DNA of 64,000 nucleotides, taken from NCBI RefSeq assembly GCF_030063185.1, contig NZ_JASISP010000018.1, positions 21,951 through 85,950 of the forward strand. Reading direction: 5' to 3'. The notes below the pieces were generated by a model. That model had not been told where the DNA came from. It made no database searches and saw only the letters and a program-made list of their open reading frames with translations. Positions 45,895-54,300 of the stretch are shown piece by piece (the stretch's first letter is position 1; each line of letters starts with the position of its first letter). Position numbers and translations under genes: made by a program. Source of the DNA: Arthrobacter sp. H35-D1 (GTDB taxonomy: Bacteria; Actinomycetota; Actinomycetes; Actinomycetales; Micrococcaceae).

Positions 45895-45965
45895 CTAGAT
45901 GAATGTCACCGACTTATTAGAAACTCATTAAATTGAACGACAACTGCCACATGTTCTGTATCAGT
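45895..45965 (-). repeat. Recombinase-like stub, copy 4
   Basis: At 45912 the sequence ACTTATTAGAAACTCATTAA matches copy 1 (30181). On the minus strand it reads TDTEHVAVVVQFNEFLISR then TGA, where copy 1 has Ser (TCA). Homology to copy 1 covers about 60 bases, including the upstream residues (VTITDTEHVA against FITMDGTEEA), and ends about 10 bases after the stop codon. It lies in a 280-base gap between the LuxR-type gene and a TetR gene. Confidence 0.55.
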
Positions 45966-45970
45966 TATTG

Positions 45971-46639
45971 TTACGCACCTGATTCTCCCTGAACCATTGG
46001 ACCCGCCGAAATTTGTGTTGTTGGCAGGGGCCCGGAGGTGAGAGCATGTTGCAGAAGTGCCTGCGCTGACCAGCACATCGACGCTCTGGCCTCCTCTCGC
46101 GTGAGACCGCCGATGTCGGTCAGCCAGATGAGTGCTTCTATCCCGATCGCGCTGCGCACCGCAAGTGCTAGGGCATGGATCTCGGGGGTGGAGAATCTGC
46201 CCTGAACCTGAAGGGGAATTAGGGCTTCCTGGATCCAGGCGATCGCCCGACCTTGTCGCAGTGGGAGCGTCGAGTTTGCCGGATTTCGGTCCAGTGAGAG
46301 CCTGAGCATGGTTCGCTGTTGGGCCTCGGTGTTGATGATCAACCGGGTGAACTCCAGAACGACGGCGTCCAGCCGCTCCGCCGGATCTTCCGGTGCGTCG
46401 TCCGGCAGCAAAGACTTCCAGACAGTTTCCGGGTGGGCAGCCGCGAGAAGCTCGCGCTGGCTCGGAAAGTAGCGATACGCAGTGCTCCGGGCGACCCCAG
46501 CCGCTATCGCGGTGCCATCAACGGTCGGAGTTTCGCCTGCAGCTACTGCTTGCCGGGCTGCTGCCACGATGGCGTCGAAAGTCCGGCGTTTCTGGCTGGT
46601 GCGGCCACTATGTTGATAAGGGGTTGACATGGGGTTCAT
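45971..46639 (-). CDS. TetR-family regulator
   Basis: A 222-residue regulator. GGAG 4 bases before the ATG at 46639 supports that start. The N-terminal HTH (FDAIVAAARQAVAAGETPTV, DGTAIAAGVARSTAYRYFPS) is typical TetR, with a longer than usual first helix and a C-terminal ligand domain with LTREEARASMCWSAQALLQH. It is divergent from the cupin gene at 46696, with a perfect palindrome between them (46655-46676). It most likely represses both genes until a ligand binds. Ligand unknown. Confidence 0.85.
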   Translation of the reverse strand: MNPMSTPYQHSGRTSQKRRTFDAIVAAARQAVAAGETPTVDGTAIAAGVARSTAYRYFPSQRELLAAAHPETVWKSLLPDDAPEDPAERLDAVVLEFTRLIINTEAQQRTMLRLSLDRNPANSTLPLRQGRAIAWIQEALIPLQVQGRFSTPEIHALALAVRSAIGIEALIWLTDIGGLTREEARASMCWSAQALLQHALTSGPLPTTQISAGPMVQGESGA

Positions 46640-46654
46640 AGTACTCCAGTCTTG

Positions 46655-46676
46655 TTATGGGACTAGAGTCCCATAA
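46655..46676. promoter_or_regulatory. Perfect 22-bp palindromic operator for the TetR/cupin pair
   Basis: TTATGGGACT (46655-46664), AG, AGTCCCATAA (46667-46676) is an exact inverted repeat with a 2-base centre. It lies 16 bases from the TetR start and 19 bases from the cupin start, where binding would block both. The GGGACTnnAGTCCC core is typical of TetR-type operators in this host group. Confidence 0.75.
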
Positions 46677-46695
46677 TGCTCAAAGAGGCGATCTT

Positions 46696-47202
46696 ATGGA
46701 AACGATCAGTAGTCCGTCAGGCATCATACGTACTCAAGGCCAGGGCGAGCGGCGTTGGTTCTTCGGCGGTGGAGTCCACACCTGGAAGGCCAGAGCGGCT
46801 GAGACCGCGGGCGCTTTTCTTATGTTTGAAGACCAGATGGCGGGCGGAAAGATGACGCCCTTGCATACGCATCCAGATTCAGACGAGACCATGTATATCC
46901 TGGAAGGCGAGATCATCATGCACATGGACGGTGTGGACCACCGGGTTGGTGCCGGTGGCCTGGCCATGGCTCCTCGAGGTGTTCCGCACGCTTTTATGGT
47001 GGTCTCTGAGTCCGCGAGGATGCTGTGCCTGCATACCCCCGGGTGCTGTGAGTCGTTCTACTGGGACGCGAGCACACCACTGCCCGACCAGGGACCTGTC
47101 GAGACCGGCCCGGTGGATATGGGTAAGGTACAGGCGTCCGCGAGCAAGAACGGCGGCATCACGCTTCTTGGTCCGCCACCATTTGCGTTGCTCAAATCGT
47201 GA
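46696..47202 (+). CDS. Cupin-domain protein (quercetin dioxygenase-like)
   Basis: A 168-residue single-domain cupin starting METISSPSGIIRTQGQGERR; the ATG at 46696 fits better than one 39 bases upstream that would lie inside the operator. Motif 1 is G-x5-H-x-H-x4-E-x6-G (MTPLHTHPDSDETMYILEGE) and motif 2 PRGVPHAFMVVSESARML. All metal ligands (two His, Glu, His) are present. A CLHTPGCCESFYW segment follows. It is controlled by the divergent TetR. Such cupins act on flavonoids, sugars or other small molecules; the substrate is unknown. Confidence 0.75.
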   Translation: METISSPSGIIRTQGQGERRWFFGGGVHTWKARAAETAGAFLMFEDQMAGGKMTPLHTHPDSDETMYILEGEIIMHMDGVDHRVGAGGLAMAPRGVPHAFMVVSESARMLCLHTPGCCESFYWDASTPLPDQGPVETGPVDMGKVQASASKNGGITLLGPPPFALLKS

Positions 47203-47379
47203 AGCTCCGTCTTGTCATCGGTCGTGGTCCGCTGAATGCGGTGTTGAAGGAGTTCCCCGGGCTGGCCGACAAAGACCCGAAGTACGAGCTGAATAGAGAA
47301 GCCGGGCCGCACTGACAACCAACAAGACGTGCTGGCCTCTAGGTACTTTTCTGGTGAGAACTATAGGAGGGCGTTGTCG

Positions 47380-48267
47380 CTAGCGGGGTGTTTGGTGCGA
47401 TTCGGCGAGGGTTTCGCGTATGGTCTTCATCGGTATCCGGGACAGTGATTCTTGGATCAATGAAGGCTCACTGGCCATGTCGGAGGTGCACATCAAGATG
47501 GCTGCACGGAGAATCCGAGCCCACCTTGGTGCGAGGGTGGTGGCTGAAAATGCCATCGCCCGTAGAACCGGAATGGGGACATGGACCACGCGGCCGGAGC
47601 CATGGCGTGTGACGAGCAAGGCGGCTAACTCGTTGAATGAGAAGTTCTCGGGTCCTGCCAACTCCACGACTGATCCGTTCAGATCCAACCTCTTCGCAGC
47701 GGCGAGTGCCGACTGGGCTACATAGGCTGCGCCAATGAAGTTCACTGGCCTATCGCCCCGCCCAAAAACCACGGCCACCCCGTGCCGGTCCAAAGATTCC
47801 TGCATGATTGCCGTGAATGTTTCCAGAATGATGGTGGGGTGCAGGATGATCCATTCCATGTCAGACTCGCGTAAGGCTTGCTCGGCGCTAAATTTCATGC
47901 GGTTCAGTTCCATGGGGTGCCCCGGTCCGGCGTCCCTGACCGAGAAGAGGACAAACCGTTCCACCCCAGCGTTTTGTGCTGCCGTGATCAGGTTCAGGTT
48001 TCCATCACGATCGACGGCGGCCGGAGAACTACCCGAGGACGGTCCAAAGCCCGTCATGGCGGAAATGACGGTGTCGCAGCCAGCTACAGCCGCCACAGCG
48101 ACCGCGGGATTCTCCGCGTTCCCCACCATCGCTTGCGAGCCGGCCGCTTCCAGGGTTCTCGCGCTCTCGGAACTACGAGTCAATACACGATGCGGTCGCC
48201 CGGAAACCTGAAGGAGTCGGACCAGTTCCTTGCCAACAGTCCCGGTACCGCCGGTCAATAGAATCAT
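47380..48267 (-). CDS. NmrA-like NAD(P)-binding protein (atypical SDR)
   Basis: A 295-residue Rossmann protein. MILLTGGTGTVGKELVRLLQ contains the TGGTGTVG nucleotide-binding motif; ALRESDMEWIILHPTIILET and VNFIGAAYVAQSALAAAKR follow the NmrA/SDR_a5 pattern. The Tyr-x-x-x-Lys catalytic pair of classical SDRs is not evident (NRMKFSAEQAL holds only the Lys-like region), as usual for NmrA-type redox sensors or quinone oxidoreductases. It overlaps the SnoaL-like gene upstream by 4 bases. The pair is divergent from the TetR gene at 48796. Confidence 0.75.
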   Translation of the reverse strand: MILLTGGTGTVGKELVRLLQVSGRPHRVLTRSSESARTLEAAGSQAMVGNAENPAVAVAAVAGCDTVISAMTGFGPSSGSSPAAVDRDGNLNLITAAQNAGVERFVLFSVRDAGPGHPMELNRMKFSAEQALRESDMEWIILHPTIILETFTAIMQESLDRHGVAVVFGRGDRPVNFIGAAYVAQSALAAAKRLDLNGSVVELAGPENFSFNELAALLVTRHGSGRVVHVPIPVLRAMAFSATTLAPRWARILRAAILMCTSDMASEPSLIQESLSRIPMKTIRETLAESHQTPR

Positions 48268-48737
48268 GACGGACCACCCTCCAGTGGTGCGGTCTCGTCC
48301 GATAGCGCACGGGCACCAACGGCACGGCCAACAGCCTCACCCACCGTTCCGGCGTCGTCCTCGACAGGCTCAAGGTAGAACGCTGCTTCCGCGATGAGTC
48401 CTTCGCTGATGATAAAGATAATGACGCCGGCCATCCGGTGAGGACGCCCGTCCAGACGCGTGCCAATCATTTCCCACTCGCTCCAGAGCGTCATACCAGC
48501 GTCGGCGGAGCGGATGATGTGGGCGGCAATGTCCGGAACAGCGGAGAAGATGTGACTCCAGTTTTCCCGGACCTGTTCGCGGCCACTGAAGCCACGGGAA
48601 GGGTGGGCGGGCGTCTTGTTGACATAGAGGGGGGAAAAAAGGGCCACGAGGGCATCGAGATCGTGGGCGTTAGTAGCAGCGCACAACTCTTCAATGACGG
48701 TCATCGCGTCGCGGCCAATATCGCCTGAGATGCTCAT
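48264..48737 (-). CDS. SnoaL-like/NTF2-fold protein
   Basis: A 157-residue protein starting MSISGDIGRDAMTVIEELCA with GGGAGG upstream; the longer frame would cross the operator. The sequence AATNAHDLDALVALFSPLYV, then GREQVRENWSHIFSAVPDIA and EWEMIGTRLDGRPHRMAGVI is the SnoaL/NTF2 cone fold used by cyclases and small hydrolases. Its stop overlaps the start of the NmrA-like gene (ATGA, 48264-48267), so the two act in one pathway. Under TetR control by position. Confidence 0.75.
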   Translation of the reverse strand: MSISGDIGRDAMTVIEELCAATNAHDLDALVALFSPLYVNKTPAHPSRGFSGREQVRENWSHIFSAVPDIAAHIIRSADAGMTLWSEWEMIGTRLDGRPHRMAGVIIFIISEGLIAEAAFYLEPVEDDAGTVGEAVGRAVGARALSDETAPLEGGPS

Positions 48738-48753
48738 GGGAACCTCCCGAAAT

Positions 48754-48779
48754 ATTAGATACACTAAACTGTATCTAAT
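48754..48779. promoter_or_regulatory. Perfect inverted repeat operator between the SnoaL-like and TetR genes
   Basis: ATTAGATACA (48754-48763), CTAAAC, TGTATCTAAT (48770-48779) has 10-bp perfect arms around a 6-base spacer. It lies 16 bases from both starts (48737 leftward and 48796 rightward). It should bind the TetR protein encoded at 48796 and control both directions. The AT-rich spacing would also suit the -10 elements of divergent promoters. Confidence 0.75.
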
Positions 48780-48795
48780 TAGGAGAGTACGCCCC

Positions 48796-49437
48796 ATGAC
48801 ATTGCCGGTCAAGACACCCCGCCCTTATAATTCCGCCGGGCGCAGAGAACGCGCCGAGCAAAACCAACAAGCCGTCCTGGAATCAGCTCGCGCCCTGTTT
48901 CTGGAATACGGGTACGCCCGGACCACCATCGCGGCGGTTGCGGCCGCCGCTGCCGTTTCCACCGAAACGATCTACAAATCGGTGGGTTCCAAGGCGGGGC
49001 TGATTCGGGCCATCTACAACCGCGGGTTGCTGGGAGCCGGGACGGTCCCGGCCGAGCAGCGTTCCGATCTCCTGCAGGCCCAGGCCACAGATGGCAGGGA
49101 ACTTATACTCGCTCTGGGCATGCTCACGGCAGAGATCGGCCCGCTGGCCGCCCCAATCCGCATGCTTATCAGGGACGCGGCAGCCAGCGACGAAGAAATG
49201 GTGCGCCTGCTGGTGGAAATTGACCACGATCGGCATGAACGCATGCTGCATAATGCCCGTTTCATGGTGGACCGCAACATGCTTGCCGATGGCATCACGC
49301 CCGAATTTGCCGCGGATGTCATGTGGTTCTATACGGCCCCGGATATTTACGAGAACCTGGTGCTGAGCCGCGGCTGGAGCGCGTACGAGTTCGGTGTGTT
49401 TGTCGGCAAGGCAATCGCTGCTGCGTTAGGGGACTAG
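48796..49437 (+). CDS. TetR-family regulator
   Basis: A 213-residue regulator starting MTLPVKTPRPYNSAGRRERA, with AGGAG about 10 bases upstream. HTH: ESARALFLEYGYARTTIAAV, AAAAAVSTETIYKSVGSKAG. The C-terminal ligand domain ends with GWSAYEFGVFVGKAIAAALG. It is divergent from the SnoaL-like/NmrA-like operon and next to the palindrome at 48754-48779, so it probably represses both. The inducer is likely a substrate of the NmrA-like enzyme, by inference. Confidence 0.85.
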   Translation: MTLPVKTPRPYNSAGRRERAEQNQQAVLESARALFLEYGYARTTIAAVAAAAAVSTETIYKSVGSKAGLIRAIYNRGLLGAGTVPAEQRSDLLQAQATDGRELILALGMLTAEIGPLAAPIRMLIRDAAASDEEMVRLLVEIDHDRHERMLHNARFMVDRNMLADGITPEFAADVMWFYTAPDIYENLVLSRGWSAYEFGVFVGKAIAAALGD

Positions 49438-49658
49438 CGGCGTCCAGAGCCAGGGTCCCGTACTTTTGGGTAGCGGTCCTGTCATAGGATGGTTCAACTT
49501 TCGGCAGCGGGACTGGGAAGTAGCCTTTTCGGTAAAAGTGCCTTTGATGCGACCAGGCGAAGAGCCGAGCATCGATATTTTCCGAGAGTTGAAAGGCTTC
49601 TTTGATGTGAGGGGTCTGAGGCCTGTTCTGCAATCACAACGAATTTGGACCGACTCAT

Positions 49659-50816
49659 CTAATCGTTCAAGGATGCATTTCCGATGTCTTCTGGTAGGGC
49701 GCTGCCGGATGTGGCCGTGGCCTCGAGATGCTGCAAACGGCGCGCCAGATAAATGGCATCACGCCCTGCACCACCGATGAGGCCGGAGGTCAGCCCATAC
49801 TGAAAGGGGATGCCCAAGAATCCCAGCCCGGGAACTTGGCTGCTGATCCCACGCTCGTGGAATGGGTAGCCAGCCTCATCCACCTCCACCCCTTGAATCC
49901 AAGAGAAATCGGGGTGGTATCCGGTGGCCCAGATTACAGTGCACGCTTCAATCACCGCTCCGTTTCGGGTGACCATGTTCCCATCACGTACACCATCGAT
50001 CTTTTCGGCACGGATAATCCCGGCCTCGTCGATATCGTCGGCGGAAATTCCAATCAGTGGCGCACCTTTGGTAAAGAACGTCTTGGCTACCATCCGTCCT
50101 ACCGGCGTTGACCGAGTCAAGATGTGGTGGATAAGCAGCCAGTACAGCGAGGGAGCATACCGCAGGACCACGTCTGGCACATGAGGGGTGGGACTCCCGC
50201 AAAGAACAACGCTGTGACTTGCCGCCAGATCGCACGCGATCTGGGCTCCCGAGGTTCCGAACTCAACCACGGCCACCGGACCATCAGAAATCATGCTGGG
50301 ATTTCGATAGTTGCTCGAATGCAGTTGAGTTGTACTTACAGAAATTTGATCTGCGAACGCCGGAATTGTGGGCACCTGTTGGACTCCGGTCGCAACGATC
50401 ACACGATCGGAGGCGAAGTATCCAGTATCGGTTCGTATGGAGAAGCTACCTGTGGCACCCACCTCCAAATGCGTCACGGTTGTCGAAGATTGAATAGGTA
50501 GCTCGAATGTGAATCCGTGGCCGGCCAGGACCCGTGTCAGTTCGGCCCCGTAGGAGCCGGTGCCCTCCACGCCAACGGCGGTGACGGGCCCGAAACTGGT
50601 CAGGTAGGCAGCGATTTCTTGGTACCCGGATCCGACGGCCAGGAACTTGCGATCTCCCAGCCTTTTGCCGTAATCGGTGATGAGTGCGACATGGTGGGTA
50701 TCGGCGTGGGTGTCGATGCCGGCAATGACTTCGAACTGTTCATTTGTCATGATGGAACAAGCTCCTCTGATACCTCGAGCAACAGGGCAGCTCGTGTCGT
50801 CCGGTCGGGTAGACAC
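49659..50816 (-). pseudogene. In-frame chimera: IS110-family transposase N-terminus joined to a truncated flavin monooxygenase
   Basis: Residues about 23-102 are the N-terminal RuvC-like domain of an IS110/IS902 transposase (FEVIAGIDTHADTHHVALIT, then VTAVGVEGTGSYGAELTRVL). From about residue 104 the frame becomes an FMO/CzcO-like oxidoreductase: ASDRVIVATGVQQVPTIPAF, VVEFGTSGAQIACDLAASHS (NADPH-binding), and VIWATGYHPDFSWI near the end. The FAD-binding N-terminus of the oxidoreductase and the C-terminal half of the transposase are missing, so neither function is expected. The join near 50510 keeps one open frame of 385 codons, which is striking. No matching IS110 piece is seen elsewhere in the window. 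Confidence 0.8.
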
Positions 50817-51094
50817 GACTGTGATGGGACTCCTTGATCGAGCTCCTAAGTCATGTCCGGCCGGGCAACACGGTTGGTGCTGGCCGCCAGCCTGATGGAC
50901 TGATCATGGAAAGGACAACCCGTAAGAGTGTCAGTCGAGAGCTGAGTCACATCGGGCTGATGGCCTACTACCACCATCACAGACCAGAGTGTTCCCCCGA
51001 GATAGTTTCTAGGGTGACGGCCGCCGGTTCCGCCATCTCATTCCGCTGCCGAGAAGCGCCGCCGAGGGCAGCCTCGGCGCCTATACTTCACTCC

Positions 51095-51373
51095 ATGGCT
51101 GAAGAACCTTGTGTGCTCGTGGTGGAGGATGATGCCGCGCTGGCGGCAATGCTGGCAGACCTGCTGGGTGGTGAAAGCTACAAGGTGGCAGTTGCAGTTG
51201 ATGGCCAACGGGCCCTTCACGAGGGACTCAGTCGGCATTTTGATGTGATCGTGAGGTTAAGGCTGCTCGGAATGTTGGATACGGCCGCTGATTTGTTGGC
51301 CATTTTGTCCTCTTCAGACAGGGCTCATAGGTGGGCTGAGAATGGTGCCCGTGCTGGAGGGATGACCGGGTGA
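51095..51373 (+). pseudogene. Response-regulator receiver domain fragment
   Basis: From the ATG at 51095 the frame reads MAEEPCVLVVEDDAALAAML, then ADLLGGESYKVAVAVDGQRA and HFDVIV, the first half of a receiver domain with the acidic pair EDD. The phosphorylated Asp should follow (DVIVLD); instead the sequence changes at about 51255 to RLRLLGMLDTAADLL, which is unrelated. The end overlaps the 3' end of the oxidase gene on the other strand. The fragment cannot be a working regulator. The partner kinase is not nearby. Confidence 0.65.
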
Positions 51374-54300
51374 CTGAGGCAAGCCGGGGATCGGGAAGTT
51401 CGGCATGTGCTCGTGCCCGCCCGTCGGTATCTGACTTATCCTCCCGGCCTTGACGTGCGGTTCTTGTGGCGGGGTGTGGTCGAGGCAGACCCACACGGCG
51501 GTCGACGGAATGTGGCAGTCGTCGACCACGAAGAGCATGTACCATCCCGGCGGCGCGAGGTTCGGGTTGTCGGTGACCTCGACGGTGATGCTGCAGGCGT
51601 CGCGGCACACAATCGGGAGGTCGAGCAAGCGCTGGCTGCTGTCGGAGGAGTGGGTCGTCGCCATCGGCCGGATTAGGTGTGCCCACTTGAGTGTCATCGA
51701 CGACGAGGTGCTCACCTCGACCTGCGTTCCATAGCGCCACTGCTCAGGCGCCGACTCCATTACTGGGCGCCGACCCTGGAAGAGGTACGGCGGGTGGTAG
51801 AGCTCGAGTCGCAGCTCGTCGTCGCCTCGGTCCGGGTTCGATCCGGCGGTGATGACTCGCCCGTCTGGCAGCAGCAGGGCGACGGAATGGTAGAGCCGTG
51901 AGACGCTCGCCTCCGCCACTGACCGGATCGTGTTGGTATGCGGGTCATAGAGCTCCGCGAGATGTACGGCATCCGCTCGGGTCTCGCCGTGGAGGCCGCC
52001 GCCGGTGATGAGGACGGTCCGGTCCGGCAGGAGGACGGAGTTGCACAGGCCGCGGGCCCTAGCGAGATCGGGCCCGGGCGAGAACGCCGCGCCCGTAGGC
52101 CCACCGGAAAGGTCGACGAGGTCGGTGTGGTTCGTCGCGCCACTAGCCCCGCCGCCTCCGATGACCATGAAACGCTGCTGTTGTGCGGGCGGCAGCAGGA
52201 CGCTGTTGCCTTGGTCGCGGTTCGCGTTGTCCCTCAAGCCTCCGATGGCCTGCTCGGCGCCGGTCCACGGGTCGATGACACGGGGGTCGACGGTCGAGTT
52301 GCCTAGCTGCTCCCCGGTGTAGAACAGGCGGCCGTCCTGCAGCAGGAAGAGGTGCGGGTAGAGAGGCAAGGCCGTGGTGCCCGGCAGGCCGTCCCACCCG
52401 ACCGTCGCGTCGAAGACCTCGTTGGGCGCGGTGATCCCTGAGCTGACCACGGACCGGCCATCGCCCATCGTTACGAGCGTTGGGTACCACCGGTGCTGGG
52501 CCATGTTAGCGACCCTGATCCATTGCCGTAGTGTCGGATCGAAGAGGTATGCCGCCTGCGATCCCACGAAATTGTCGTACTTATCCGTCCCGCCGGCGAC
52601 GAGGATCTTGCCATCGCGCAGCGCGGTCTGCCCCGCACAGAAGACGTCGAACGGGCAGCCGGGGTCGTAGAACGTACCCTCCTCGTAGTCCCACACCGTG
52701 CTTTTGACCAAGTTCGCGTTGAAGTTCGGCACGTTGTTGCCCGACCCAGCGAAGAAGAGAACCTGTCCGGTATGCATCAGCACCGCATGGACGGCAAGTA
52801 CGTGGGAGTCGACCGGCAGTAGTTCCCAGTGGCCGATGTTGGCCAGCTGGCAAACGTCGATCGAGTCGAGTGTCGGCATACCGGGCATACTCGGCATCGG
52901 ATTCCCGGGCATTCCGGTTCCGCTCGGGGCGGGGGAGCCGCCATGCGTCGGCATCCCCATGGTGGGTATGATGACGTCTGGCGGGACCCCATGAAGCTGT
53001 CCCGCCTCGGTCTGCACCTGCGCTGGGTGCGAATGCCCTGCGTGAGATCCGATATGCGTGTGCCGCCCGAGCTTGTCGCACTCCCCGCAGGGGGCGTCGA
53101 CGGTGTGCCCACAGCAGCGGGTCGTGCCGTGATCGTGCCCGCAGCACCGCCCACTGGCATCCCCCGGCGCGTGGTCGTGGCGGTGCGGGCACTGTTTGGG
53201 ATCGCATGAATCCCCGGGCTCCGTTCTATCGTGGTGGTCGGTCTCTTCGTCGCAGCAACCATCCGTCGGTACGCCGCAGCACGGGTTGTGGCCGCGAGGT
53301 TGGCGATCCGAGGGGTGGTTATGAGGGCAGTTGTGGCCGCACCGGAGCAGGTCCACCCATGGGAGGTCGTTGTCAGGGTCATCGAGGAGCGCGCGGACGT
53401 ACGGCGACTCGGCGGACGTCGGGTCGAGCCAGACCCAATCCCGTGCGCGGACCAGTCCGGCTAGGCCAGACATCATATGTTCCTCGAGGTGGCAGTGGAA
53501 GAGGAAGTCACCCTTGACCCGAACTCGGCAGGCGTCCTCCGGCGGGCAGCACTGGAGCTCCTCGAGTTCGCATGGCAACTGAACCGCCTGTGGTGCGACG
53601 GTGTCCGCTGTGAAGCCCTCGGCCGGACTGAGTCCGTGCACGTCCGCGGCGCCACCGGGTGGCGCGGGCAGCTGCCAACGCGCCGAGTGCGGGTGGAAAT
53701 TGTGCCACACCGATCCGAGATCGAGGTTGACCACGTGCCACCGGAGGCGATCACCGGAGTCGGCCACGATCGTCGGTGTGTTACCGACGTAGGCCCGCCC
53801 GTTGAGGCAGTACGTCGACGCCCCGCCTCCCGGCGCATACACGATGTGGTCGAAGTTCTGGGTGAGTGTCCACACGACCTTACTGCCGGGCCGGACCGAC
53901 ACGTTCGCCGGCACGAAGGAGTTGTCCTTGATGTCGACCGCACGGTCACCTGCCGTCGCCGTCGGGTCGACGGTGACCATGCCCGACATCGTGGGTCCGT
54001 GGATCTTGCAGTGGTAGGCAACGACGCCCAGCGTCGTGAACGTGTGCGCGAAGGTCTCTTGTGGCGTCGCCTTGTGCAGCACGGGACTCTCGAATGAGTC
54101 CTCGGTGGAGGGGGCCTGCATCGCATGTAGGAACATCGGCACGTCCAAGGCCGCCGGTGCCGCCGGGTCCCGCACGACGAGGGCCCCGAAGAGGCCGCGG
54201 TTGACGTTCATCTGCACGCTGTGGGCGTGGTCGTGAAAGGCCCACACCCCGATCGTCTCGTCAGTGATGTCAAAGCTGTAGGTCCACGAGTCCCCGGGCC

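Noticed and set aside
47199..47315. 38-residue frame overlapping the cupin stop (GTG start)
   Set aside because: The translation (LRLVIGRGPLNAVLKEFPGL) looks protein-like and may be a gene remnant, but there is no ribosome site and no family match.
49640..49665. Possible fifth recombinase-like stub (ACCGACTCAT shared with copy 1)
   Set aside because: Only about 10 bases match and the minus-strand translation (LERLDESVQ) does not resemble QFNEFLMSR.
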